From the NCBI GenBank assembly GCA_019166125.1, contig JAHTBO010000002.1:188997-252996 (forward strand): a stretch of 64,000 nt of DNA, written 5' to 3'. This stretch comes from Alcaligenaceae bacterium CGII-47 (GTDB taxonomy: Bacteria; Pseudomonadota; Gammaproteobacteria; Burkholderiales; Burkholderiaceae_B). This document shows, piece after piece, positions 56,371 through 63,983 of the stretch; position 1 is the stretch's first letter, and each line of letters begins with the position of its first letter. The position numbers and the translations under genes were made by a program. The notes under the pieces were generated by a model that saw only the letters and a list, made by a program, of their open reading frames with translations, was not told the origin of the DNA and searched no databases.

Positions 56371-56396
56371 AAACCCGCCGCAAGGTGGGTTTTTTG
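56371..56396. terminator. Bidirectional terminator between cspA and EamA gene
   Basis: An 8-bp stem (56372-56379 with 56384-56391, one G-U pair) with loop GCAA is followed by TTTTTT on the plus strand. On the minus strand the same stem is followed by TTTTTC. It should end both the cspA and the convergent EamA transcripts. Confidence 0.85.
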
Positions 56397-56446
56397 CGTC
56401 TACACGTCCAAGACGGCGAAGTGCTTGTTACATGCCCACCTCAAGG

Positions 56447-57388
56447 CTATCTACCCATTCGCTCAGGCCTGGACACCAGCCATTGCCTAAGCCACTGGTA
56501 GCCCGTCACCAATACAATCCCTGCCATCACGAGAACCGAACCGGCAACAAAACCCACATCCAGCGGCTCGCCCAGCAGCCATACACCGAAAAACACACCA
56601 AACAAGGGCGTCATAAAGGACAAGACCCCCAGGCGAGAGGCCAGATACCGGCGTAGTAGCCAAAACCAAACCAACAAACTAGCAAAAGCGATCAATAGTG
56701 TCTGATATACCAAGCTCGCCCACACCAAGGGGGTCAGCACGATGTGTGTCTGATCGGATGCCACTGCCGCCAGCATGAGCACTACAACCGCGCCAATCAA
56801 TTGAAATAACAACGTATGCGTGGTGGGCGCCCAAGCCAGACTCGAACAGCGCAATACAATCGTCGTGAGCCCCCAGGTGGCCCCAGCCATCAAGCCTAAA
56901 AAATCCCCAAACAACATCGCAGCTGAAAGGTTCGCATCCGATGCTGCGCCTCGGTCATAGAATGCGATCACAATACCTGTGAATGCTAGACCAATACCGC
57001 CCCACTGCACCGCAGCCAGTCGTTCAACGGGCAACCTCCACTGCAGGCCCAACGCTGCAAAAATCGGCGCGGTATAGAGGAAGACCGCCATGTGCGAGGC
57101 GGTGGTGTAACGTAGCCCCTCACCCACCAGCAGGAACTCTACCCCAAATAAAAAACCAACCAGAATACCCGGGCGCCAGTAGCCGTCCACCCAGCTTATT
57201 TTTTCTCGGCGTATCCAGATTAAAAGACCCACCAACACCACGGCAACGCATGAGCGCAGCGCAATCTGCATGGTGGGTGCAATATCGTCGGCAATCACCT
57301 TAATGGCGACCTGCTGGAGCCCCCAGATGAGGCATAAGGTAACCATCAGTGCCGTCGCACGGCGGTCAACTGGCTGGGGTTCAATCAT
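56447..57388 (-). CDS. EamA/DMT family transporter
   Basis: A 313-residue inner-membrane protein with ten probable helices in two EamA halves. The first begins with ALMVTLCLIWGLQQVAIKV, the typical DMT opening; the second starts around residue 160 (MLFGDFLGLMAGATWGLTTIVLR). LGVLSFMTPLFGVFFGVWLLGEPLD near 265 is the conserved end-loop of the family. Such proteins export or import amino acids, amines or nucleobases; the substrate cannot be inferred. It is a single gene with a shared terminator at its 3' end. Confidence 0.9.
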   Translation of the reverse strand: MIEPQPVDRRATALMVTLCLIWGLQQVAIKVIADDIAPTMQIALRSCVAVVLVGLLIWIRREKISWVDGYWRPGILVGFLFGVEFLLVGEGLRYTTASHMAVFLYTAPIFAALGLQWRLPVERLAAVQWGGIGLAFTGIVIAFYDRGAASDANLSAAMLFGDFLGLMAGATWGLTTIVLRCSSLAWAPTTHTLLFQLIGAVVVLMLAAVASDQTHIVLTPLVWASLVYQTLLIAFASLLVWFWLLRRYLASRLGVLSFMTPLFGVFFGVWLLGEPLDVGFVAGSVLVMAGIVLVTGYQWLRQWLVSRPERMGR

Positions 57389-57567
57389 GAACGAGTTTCA
57401 TGCAAAAGCTCCGGTATCTCAAAATGCATAATATCCTATTCTCAGCGCGTCCTTGACGCAGCAAGATCGCGCATGAACAAAACAATCGACCTTGGCTCCA
57501 ATGCTACAATTATCACTGTCCCTCGAGCAGCCCTTGCTGCCTCATCAAAAATAAAGACCACCCCCCA

Positions 57568-59223
57568 ATGATTATCCTCAAGAACGTGACCTTGCGTCGC
57601 AGCAGCAAAGTATTGCTGGACCAAGCATCAGTCACGATCAATCCTGGCGAAAACGTCGGTCTGGTTGGGCGCAACGGCGCCGGCAAATCATCTCTGTTTG
57701 CGGTGCTGAACGGCACGCTCAACGAAGACGGCGGCGAATTTTCCATCCCGACGCAATGGCGCATGTCGCAGGTCGCTCAAGACATGCCCGAGACCGACCA
57801 GAGCGCCACGGATTTTGTTATCGCGGGCGATACGACCTTGCTTGCCGCACAGGCCGAAGTCACCGCATCTGAAGCCAGCGATGATGGGATGCGAATGGCT
57901 CACGCCTATATGGGGCTACAGGATGCGGGGGCACACGATGCTCCCGCACGGGCACAAGCACTCATTCTTGGTTTAGGTTTCAGCGTCGCTGAGCTTGACC
58001 GACCGGTCAATAGCTTCTCGGGTGGCTGGCGTATGCGTCTGCAACTGGCGCGCGCATTAATGTGCCCATCCGACCTTCTGTTGCTCGACGAGCCTACCAA
58101 TCACCTAGACCTGGATGCTCTGGTTTGGTTAGAGGCCTGGCTAAAACAATACGCTGGCACGATCATCGTCATCAGCCACGACCGTGAGTTTCTGGACGCG
58201 ATCACCAACGTCACAATACATATTGATCAAGGCAAGCTCATCCGTTACGGTGGCAACTACAGCAAGTTTGAGGACATGCGCGCCGAGCAGCTCGTGCTGC
58301 GCCAGGCGGCACAAGCCAAGCAACAAGAAAAAGCAGCCCATCTGCAAAAATTCATCGATCGCTTCAAGGCCAAGGCAAGTAAAGCCAAGCAGGCGCAAAG
58401 TCGTGTCAAGGCACTCGAGCGGATGGAAAAAATCGCACCGATCCTAGCGGATGCTGAATTCCAATTCGAATTCAAGGCGCCCTCTAACTTGCCCAACCCA
58501 ATGCTGTCGATGTCCGACGCGAGCTTTGGCTACCCACCGCCTGAGGACGCACCGGCTGGCACGCTGCCGACCGTCATCGTGCAACACGTCAATCGCTCGG
58601 TGTTGGCCGGTCAACGCATCGGCATCCTGGGTGCCAATGGTCAGGGCAAATCCACGCTGGTCAAAACCATTGCAGGTTCATTGCAAGCAATCGCGGGCGA
58701 GATCATTACCGGCAAGGGTCTGAATATCGGCTATTTCTCACAGCAGGAACTGGACGTATTGCGCCCTACCGACACGCCCCTAGAGCACATGATCCGCCTG
58801 GTCCGCGATACGCCAGCCAATGGTCGACCCAGCGCGAACGACTGTCGCGAGCAGGGTCTACGCAATTTTTTGGGTACGTTTAACTTCAGTGGTGATATGG
58901 TCAAACAGACCGTTGGCAGTATGAGTGGCGGCGAGAAAGCACGTCTCGTCCTATGCATGATCGTCTGGCAGCGCCCCAACCTGTTACTGCTTGATGAGCC
59001 GACGAATCACCTGGATCTGGCTACGCGCGAGGCCTTGAGCATCGCCCTCAATGAGTTTGAAGGATCCGTCATGCTGGTGAGCCACGACCGTGCCCTACTG
59101 CGTTCAGTATGCGACGAGTTCTGGTTAGTCGCGCGCGGCGGCATGACGGACTTTGAGGGCGATCTGGACGACTACCAGGTCTACCTGCTTGACGAAGCCC
59201 GTCGTCAACGGGCGGCTGCGTAG
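57568..59223 (+). CDS. ABC-F ATPase, YheS-like, short C-terminus
   Basis: A 551-residue protein with two ABC domains. Domain 1 has GRNGAGKSSL, FSGGWRMRLQLARAL and [19 protein letters not shown]. The linker has KAKASKAKQAQSRVKALERME, and domain 2 has GANGQGKSTLV, MSGGEKARLVL and [11 protein letters not shown]. The text follows E. coli YheS almost throughout, but that protein is about 637 residues with a coiled-coil tail of about 90. Here the chain stops just after DLDDYQVYLLDEARR. The last 19 bases overlap the convergent monooxygenase gene, so the tail seems to have been lost, perhaps by the arrival of that gene. No Shine-Dalgarno sequence is visible before the ATG. Confidence 0.9.
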   Translation: MIILKNVTLRRSSKVLLDQASVTINPGENVGLVGRNGAGKSSLFAVLNGTLNEDGGEFSIPTQWRMSQVAQDMPETDQSATDFVIAGDTTLLAAQAEVTASEASDDGMRMAHAYMGLQDAGAHDAPARAQALILGLGFSVAELDRPVNSFSGGWRMRLQLARALMCPSDLLLLDEPTNHLDLDALVWLEAWLKQYAGTIIVISHDREFLDAITNVTIHIDQGKLIRYGGNYSKFEDMRAEQLVLRQAAQAKQQEKAAHLQKFIDRFKAKASKAKQAQSRVKALERMEKIAPILADAEFQFEFKAPSNLPNPMLSMSDASFGYPPPEDAPAGTLPTVIVQHVNRSVLAGQRIGILGANGQGKSTLVKTIAGSLQAIAGEIITGKGLNIGYFSQQELDVLRPTDTPLEHMIRLVRDTPANGRPSANDCREQGLRNFLGTFNFSGDMVKQTVGSMSGGEKARLVLCMIVWQRPNLLLLDEPTNHLDLATREALSIALNEFEGSVMLVSHDRALLRSVCDEFWLVARGGMTDFEGDLDDYQVYLLDEARRQRAAA

Positions 59224-60515
59224 CTACCGAAGCGCGCTGGTCGCTGCAGTCCCAAATGTCCCCGTAAGGTGCTTGCGTCATATTCCCGCCGAAACAGGCC
59301 ACGCGCCTGCAGCACAGGAATGACATGCTCGACAAAATCCTCGATACTACTGGGCAGGGACGGCGGCATCAGATTAAAGCCATCTGCTCCCTCGTTACGA
59401 TGCCAACGCGCCATCTCGTCGGCAATCCCTTCAGGTGTCCCAACCATCGTGCAATGCCCGCCTCCTGCTGCAAGCCTACCGAGCAATTGCCGTAAAGTGG
59501 GCCGCTCGGCCTCGATGATCCGCAAAATCGTGGCATAGCGCCCCTTAGGCCCCGTAAATACCTCTAGGGAAGGCAATGCTGGCACAGGCGCGTCCAGCTC
59601 CCACTGCGTGCAATCCTGTCCAATATACAGACTCAGTTGACGCAATGCATCGTCCGACGGCAGCAACTCGTCGAGTTCGCGTTGCTTGGCCCGGGCCTCC
59701 GCCTCAGTCGATCCCACGTAGGTGACCAGGCCGGGCATAATAGGAACTGGGTCGTGGCGCCCCGCCGCGCGTACCCGCTGCTTGATATCACGATAGTAGG
59801 CCTGCGCCGAGGATAAGTCGTAGGCGACCGCGTAAATGGCCTCTGCCCGGCGCGCGGCCAGGTCTCTGCCTTCCTCTGAGGCGCCCGCCTGAAACAACAC
59901 GGGATGGCCCTGGACTGGGCGCGGTACGGTCAGCGGACCCTCGACACGGAAATGCGCCCCTTTGTGGTCAATGGTCCGTACCTTCGAAACATCAACGTAA
60001 GCGCCCTGTCGGTCGATTTGCAGCGCATCGTCTGCCCAGGAATCCCAAAGGCGCAGAACCACATCGATAAATTCCTCTGCACGGGCATAGCGCCATGCGT
60101 GATCAGGCATCGCGTCAAACCCATGATTGCGAGCCTCAGCGTCGAACATGGACGTCACGACATTCCAGCCGATCCGCCCGCGCGAGATATGGTCTAGCGA
60201 TGCGATCAGCCGCGCCGCATGAAAAGGCGTGTAAAACGTACTGGAGATCGTGCTGATCAAGCCAATATGTTCGGTTGCACGACTCACCGCACTCAGGGTG
60301 GTGAGCGGCTCTAAGTACCAGCGCGGCCCATCGGCCACATGATCTGCCGACTGCCCATCAGCGAAAAATATCGCGTCAAGCCTGCCGCGCTCTGCCGTCC
60401 TCGCCAGGCCCTCATAGTAGGAAATATCACCCAGGCGCTCGGCTGAGGAATCAGGATGGCGCCACGCCGCCTTATGGTGGCCACAGCCAAAAATGAACAG
60501 ATTCAGATGCAGCAT
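59205..60515 (-). CDS. LLM-class flavin-dependent monooxygenase (NtaA/SnaA/DszA type), TPP-riboswitch operon
   Basis: A 436-residue FMNH2-dependent monooxygenase of the luciferase-like TIM-barrel superfamily. The opening LHLNLFIFGCGHHKAAWRHP, LARTAERGRLDAIFFADGQSA, EPLTTLSAVSRATEHIGLISTISST, FNAAR-like FHAARLIASLDHISRGRIGWNVVTS, and QAGASEEGRDLAARRAEAIY are the NtaA/SnaA/DszA/MoxC signature. It needs a separate flavin reductase, not encoded here (the nitroreductase at the left end is 60 kb off). The ATG overlaps the SDR stop (TGATG). Being in a TPP-controlled mRNA, it is proposed to oxidise thiamine, its pyrimidine or thiazole part, or a breakdown product; the substrate is unproven. Confidence 0.9.
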   Translation of the reverse strand: MLHLNLFIFGCGHHKAAWRHPDSSAERLGDISYYEGLARTAERGRLDAIFFADGQSADHVADGPRWYLEPLTTLSAVSRATEHIGLISTISSTFYTPFHAARLIASLDHISRGRIGWNVVTSMFDAEARNHGFDAMPDHAWRYARAEEFIDVVLRLWDSWADDALQIDRQGAYVDVSKVRTIDHKGAHFRVEGPLTVPRPVQGHPVLFQAGASEEGRDLAARRAEAIYAVAYDLSSAQAYYRDIKQRVRAAGRHDPVPIMPGLVTYVGSTEAEARAKQRELDELLPSDDALRQLSLYIGQDCTQWELDAPVPALPSLEVFTGPKGRYATILRIIEAERPTLRQLLGRLAAGGGHCTMVGTPEGIADEMARWHRNEGADGFNLMPPSLPSSIEDFVEHVIPVLQARGLFRREYDASTLRGHLGLQRPARFGSYAAAR

Positions 60516-61297
60516 CAGTTTTTCACCAAGCCACCGTCCACCACCAAATTCTGCCCCGTTACCGCACGCGACCAGGGCGAGGCAAAAAACAGGATGGCAT
60601 CGGCAAACTCTGCTGGGGTCGTTACGCGACGCAAGGGCGTGCCTGCAGCGATCATATCGAACACCTCGATGGGCGTAGCCGCTGACGCATCCGTGGTTCG
60701 CAACAAGCCACCGGAGACCATATTGACCGTAATGCCCTGCGGACCAAGGTCGTGCGACAAGGTGCGCGTGAGCGACAGCAATGCTGCCTTGGCGGCCGTG
60801 TAATCATGGTAAGGCACCACCGGGTTTTGAAATAGATTTGTACCTACATTGATGATACGTCCGAAGCCTAGCTCGGCCATGCCAGGTGCCGTTGCCTGGG
60901 TGGTATTCAAGGCCCCACGTACGATCCCCTCCATTTGTTGCTGAATCGCCGCCCAGGTCAAGTTATCAGCGTGCGCTCGCAAGTCTCCGTTAAAAGAAAA
61001 TGCAGGCAGTGCGTTATTGACCACTGTGGTGATGGGCATGCCAAAGTGCGCATGTGCCTGTTCGACCAGCGCCTGGACCGCGTGCGCATCCGTCACATCG
61101 GCCTGCACGGCAATCGCGCGCTTCGGTGCGGATGCCGCAAGCATCTGCGCGGAATGTTCGCTATGCAGATAATTGACGACGACGCGCGCGCCCTCGCGCA
61201 AAAAGGCACGTGCCAGATGCTCGCCCAGGCCGCGACCAGCACCGCTCACCAAGACGAGCTGTTGATCGATAGGAAGAGCAGAATCAGGTTGTGTCAT
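60515..61297 (-). CDS. SDR family oxidoreductase, TPP-riboswitch operon
   Basis: A 260-residue classical short-chain dehydrogenase. The cofactor motif is LVSGAGRGLGEHLARAF; a basic/neutral segment VVVNYLHSEHS suggests NADP or NAD choice is open. NNALPAFSF is in the place of NNAG, and the active-site Tyr and Lys are in HDYTAAKAALLSL. The residue 13 before the Tyr, normally Ser, is Thr (INVGTNLFQN). Start ATG 61297 has CGAAGG 6 bases upstream; that ribosome-binding site pairs with an anti-SD 7 bases away, under control of a TPP aptamer. It is first in a two-gene operon. Reaction unknown; conversion of an aldehyde or alcohol in thiamine salvage is a guess. Confidence 0.9.
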   Translation of the reverse strand: MTQPDSALPIDQQLVLVSGAGRGLGEHLARAFLREGARVVVNYLHSEHSAQMLAASAPKRAIAVQADVTDAHAVQALVEQAHAHFGMPITTVVNNALPAFSFNGDLRAHADNLTWAAIQQQMEGIVRGALNTTQATAPGMAELGFGRIINVGTNLFQNPVVPYHDYTAAKAALLSLTRTLSHDLGPQGITVNMVSGGLLRTTDASAATPIEVFDMIAAGTPLRRVTTPAEFADAILFFASPWSRAVTGQNLVVDGGLVKN

Positions 61298-61303
61298 AGC
61301 AAG

Positions 61304-61323
61304 CCTTCGAAAGAAACGAAGGG
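61304..61323 (-). promoter_or_regulatory. Expression platform: anti-SD/SD hairpin of the SDR mRNA
   Basis: On the minus strand CCTTCG (61317-61322) pairs perfectly with the ribosome-binding site CGAAGG (61304-61309) around a 7-base loop. The same anti-SD, as CCCTTCG, can instead pair with CGAAGGG (61362-61368) inside the aptamer, freeing the ribosome-binding site. A 6-bp hairpin (61335-61340 with 61344-61349) sits between. Confidence 0.65.
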
Positions 61324-61356
61324 TTGCTCGCATGCGGCGTCTTACGCCGGATCGCT

Positions 61357-61443
61357 GACATCCCTTCGCCAGTATGAGCTGGATCAGGTTCGACGGGTGT
61401 TATCTCAGTCCCGGGCTATTTGTCGCCCAGGGCACCCCGTGTC
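61357..61443 (-). ncRNA. TPP (thiamine pyrophosphate) riboswitch aptamer of SDR-monooxygenase operon
   Basis: The minus strand carries the TPP-aptamer conserved blocks in order: GGGGTGCCC (61430-61438), CTGAGA (61403-61408), an ACCC segment, GAACCTGATC (61382-61391) and GCGAAGGGA (61361-61369). P1 is formed by GACA (61440-61443) and TGTC (61357-61360). TPP binding is expected to lower expression of the genes below. A loop of moderate length separates CTGAGA from GGGGTGCCC, the optional P3a-type arm. Confidence 0.93.
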
Positions 61444-61453
61444 GCTAACTCAA

Positions 61454-61462
61454 ACCATAGCA
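61454..61462 (-). promoter_or_regulatory. Extended -10 promoter of the SDR-monooxygenase operon
   Basis: TGCTATGGT on the minus strand is an extended -10 element (TG, one base, TATGGT); no good -35 element is seen. The expected start point near 61447 is just before the aptamer, which supports the assignment. Confidence 0.5.
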
Positions 61463-61507
61463 CATCGGCGCAGCACCGCCACGAAATAAGTGATGAATTA
61501 AACATTA

Positions 61508-61537
61508 TTGACAAGATTCAACGGCGTGACCTAAGCT
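61508..61537 (+). promoter_or_regulatory. Promoter of the symporter gene
   Basis: A perfect TTGACA (61508-61513) and TAAGCT (61532-61537, weak) are 18 bases apart. The predicted start near 61544 lies immediately before the second aptamer. Confidence 0.55.
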
Positions 61538-61546
61538 TACGAGCTG

Positions 61547-61634
61547 TTCCTGGGGGTGCCCGATTCGGGCTGAGATTTCGCAAATGGTTGCGCTAACCCT
61601 TTGAACCTGATCCGGATAATGCCGGCGAAGGGAA
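61547..61634 (+). ncRNA. TPP riboswitch aptamer of the SSS symporter gene
   Basis: The plus strand has GGGGTGCCC (61553-61561), CTGAGA (61570-61575), AACCC, GAACCTGATC (61603-61612) and GGCGAAGGGA in order. P1 can form between TTCC (61547-61550) and GGAA (61631-61634). That GGAA is part of GGAAGG (61631-61636), the ribosome-binding site 7 bases before the ATG, so closing P1 would hide the site directly. Confidence 0.93.
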
Positions 61635-61643
61635 GGTCAATTC

Positions 61644-63086
61644 ATGCTCACAAGTTCGACGACGATTTTTTGGCTGCTATTTTTCTCTGGCGGCTTTGCT
61701 CTTGCGGGCGTGCTCTATGCTCGGCGTGATCGAGGCGGCCTCGAGGACTATATCGTGGCCCGCGGAAGCCAGAGCACAAGCGCAACCATCCTGACTTTAC
61801 TGGCCAGTGGCTTAGGTGCGTGGATCCTATTCGCACCGGCGCAGGCTGCCACATGGGGTGGCCTGGCTGCCGTCATCGGCTACGCACTGGGAGCCATGTC
61901 ACCGCGACTACTGATGATTCCGCTGGGTCGTCGCATGCGCGAACTCATTCCCCAGGGCCATACCTTGACCGAGTTCGTGATTGTCCGCTATGGGCGATCC
62001 ATGTACGGCCTGACCCTGCTCATCATGCTGTTCTACATGTTTATCGCACTCACTGCCGAGATCACTGCCATCGCAAAGCTCGTCGCACTGCTCGCACCCG
62101 TACCACTATGGGTGACAGCTGGCATCGTCATGGGCGCGACCTTGCTCTACACCTCGTACGGCGGAATACGCGCATCGATCTTTACCGATAAGGTCCAGAT
62201 GCTGGTTATTATGCCGCTGCTGGCCTGGCTGGTGTGGCTAGGCTGGCAGGCGGTTGGAGGGATTCAGCCTGCCCTGGTTGGGCTACAGGTAAGCGCACCA
62301 CAACTGCTCAGTCTGTCTGACCCCACAGGCATCAAGGCTGGCTTGACGTTTTTCGTCGCGATTCTCCTGACTGGACTATTCCATCAAGGCAACTGGCAGC
62401 GGGTCTACGCGGCGCATGACACACGCGCCATGCATCGGGGATTCCTGCTCGGTGGAATACTCGTTGCACCGGTCATTTTTATCATGGGTCTGTTTGGCCT
62501 CGCCTTTGTCGGTCTAGGACATCGTGGCGACAGCTCGGTGGCGCTGTTTGCCGTCATCATGCCCCATATCCCAATTTGGTTTGCAGTCAGCCTGATCCCG
62601 CTCGGACTGGCTCTGGTGATGAGTACTGCCGATACCGTCATCAGTGCGGTCTCCAGCCTGATTGCCGTCGACGCTCGCCGCCTGCTACCCCAAGCCAGTA
62701 CAAGGAGCTTAATGGCCTTATCTCGGTGGCTAATTTTTATGCTGGCCATTCCCGTGCTGATTGCTGCCGCCCAAGGCTATAGCGTGCTATATCTGTTTCT
62801 GCTGGCAGACCTGCTGTGTTGTGCTGCTGCATTCCCGGTGTTTTTCGGCTTGTTCAATGCCCGCCATGATGGGCTAAGCGCCGTGGTCAGTACCGTTTGC
62901 GGGCTGATTGCCGGCCTGACATTATTCCCTGCGCCAGGCGCTCGACTGGAATACTTGCTGGAATCTTTTTTGCTCGCCGCGTTGGTTCCGCTCGTTATAT
63001 CACTGATGGGAATATGGCTCAGGCGTGCGGGTTCGCACTTCGATTTCGCACGTCTGGGTGTGGCAATCCAGAGCCTGGATGATTGA
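61644..63086 (+). CDS. Sodium:solute symporter (SSS family), TPP-regulated, putative thiamine/precursor transporter
   Basis: A 480-residue inner-membrane protein with about 13 transmembrane helices and the SSS (PanF/PutP) pattern: DYIVARGSQSTSATILTLLASGLGAWILFAPAQAA (cut), HTLTEFVIVRYGRSMYGL, LLYTSYGGIRASIFTDKVQMLV, HQGNWQRVYAAHDTRAMHRG and the STADTVISAVSSL segment near residue 330. The TPP riboswitch directly upstream predicts a thiamine-related substrate; an SSS transporter (ThiV) has been proposed from riboswitch genomics elsewhere as a thiamine-precursor transporter. The divergent monooxygenase-SDR operon is the probable metabolic partner. It converges with the LysR gene, 15 bases between stops. 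Confidence 0.9.
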   Translation: MLTSSTTIFWLLFFSGGFALAGVLYARRDRGGLEDYIVARGSQSTSATILTLLASGLGAWILFAPAQAATWGGLAAVIGYALGAMSPRLLMIPLGRRMRELIPQGHTLTEFVIVRYGRSMYGLTLLIMLFYMFIALTAEITAIAKLVALLAPVPLWVTAGIVMGATLLYTSYGGIRASIFTDKVQMLVIMPLLAWLVWLGWQAVGGIQPALVGLQVSAPQLLSLSDPTGIKAGLTFFVAILLTGLFHQGNWQRVYAAHDTRAMHRGFLLGGILVAPVIFIMGLFGLAFVGLGHRGDSSVALFAVIMPHIPIWFAVSLIPLGLALVMSTADTVISAVSSLIAVDARRLLPQASTRSLMALSRWLIFMLAIPVLIAAAQGYSVLYLFLLADLLCCAAAFPVFFGLFNARHDGLSAVVSTVCGLIAGLTLFPAPGARLEYLLESFLLAALVPLVISLMGIWLRRAGSHFDFARLGVAIQSLDD

Positions 63087-63101
63087 GCACATCGACAAAC
63101 C

Positions 63102-63983
63102 TCAGAGTTCGCGTGTTGGGAATGCTTCACTCAGGTAGGCCATGAATGCAGCTACTTTGGGGCTGACCAGCCGCCTGGAGCGATGCAGTGCCCAGAGCTC
63201 GACCTTGTGCGCGGGAGACGTCCCCCAAAGCGCAAGCTGCCCAGTCTCGACTGCCTGCCGCACTAGGGAACGCGGCAACTGTGCTGCGCCCGCGCAAGCG
63301 AGCACAGCATCCCTGAGCATCAATAGCGACGATACACGCAAGCGATAATCCGGGGTGAGCGTTAGGCGCCGCCCCGCAACGTTGATTTCCCAGGGCCCTG
63401 TATCCCGCAGACCAATCATCATCGCCGCCGGAACCCGACAATCCCCCCCATGCGCATCAGGCTTAGGTAGCGCTAGCGAATGGGGCGCAACCAACCACAT
63501 TTCATCGCGTGCAAAACACCGCCCCACGAGCTCGGTATCGGGACGCGGATTAACCCGAATCGCGATATCGTAACCATCCTCAACCAGATCTACCCGGCGA
63601 TCCTCACCGATCAACTCTATCTGCACCTCTGGATAACGTACTGAAAATTCAGTGGCAATCGTCCCGCCCCGTGTACTGGCAAATAACACCGGCACACTCA
63701 CCCGCAATAGGCCATGGGGACGCATGCCACCAGAGGATAATTCCTGCCCGATCTCTTGAATCTCGCGCAGCAGGCCACGCGTACGCTCGTAGAGCACTTG
63801 TCCTTCATCCGTCATGCGCAGGGAGCGATGCCCTCGCTCGATTAAGCGCAAGCCAAGCGACTCTTCCAGGTCACGGACACGGCGCGATAACGTCGCCTTG
63901 GGGCGGCCACTCGCACGACTTGCACGACCAAAACCACCTGCCCCCGCTACCAAATGAAAATCCGCCAGAGATGAAAGATCCAT
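63102..63983 (-). CDS. LysR-type transcriptional regulator
   Basis: A 293-residue LysR regulator. The N-terminal helix-turn-helix (LADFHLVAGAGGFGRASRASGRPKATLSRRVRDLEESLGLRLIERG, its core) is typical, with TDEGQVLYERTRGLL next. The effector domain is of the CrgA/AaeR-like kind (LLRVSVPVLFASTRGGTIATEF, VDLVEDGYDIAIRVNPRPDTELVGR). The start ATG is 17 bases from the window edge, so its promoter and any divergent target gene are outside. Since it converges with the symporter gene there is no direct promoter link between them. Confidence 0.92.
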   Translation of the reverse strand: MDLSSLADFHLVAGAGGFGRASRASGRPKATLSRRVRDLEESLGLRLIERGHRSLRMTDEGQVLYERTRGLLREIQEIGQELSSGGMRPHGLLRVSVPVLFASTRGGTIATEFSVRYPEVQIELIGEDRRVDLVEDGYDIAIRVNPRPDTELVGRCFARDEMWLVAPHSLALPKPDAHGGDCRVPAAMMIGLRDTGPWEINVAGRRLTLTPDYRLRVSSLLMLRDAVLACAGAAQLPRSLVRQAVETGQLALWGTSPAHKVELWALHRSRRLVSPKVAAFMAYLSEAFPTREL

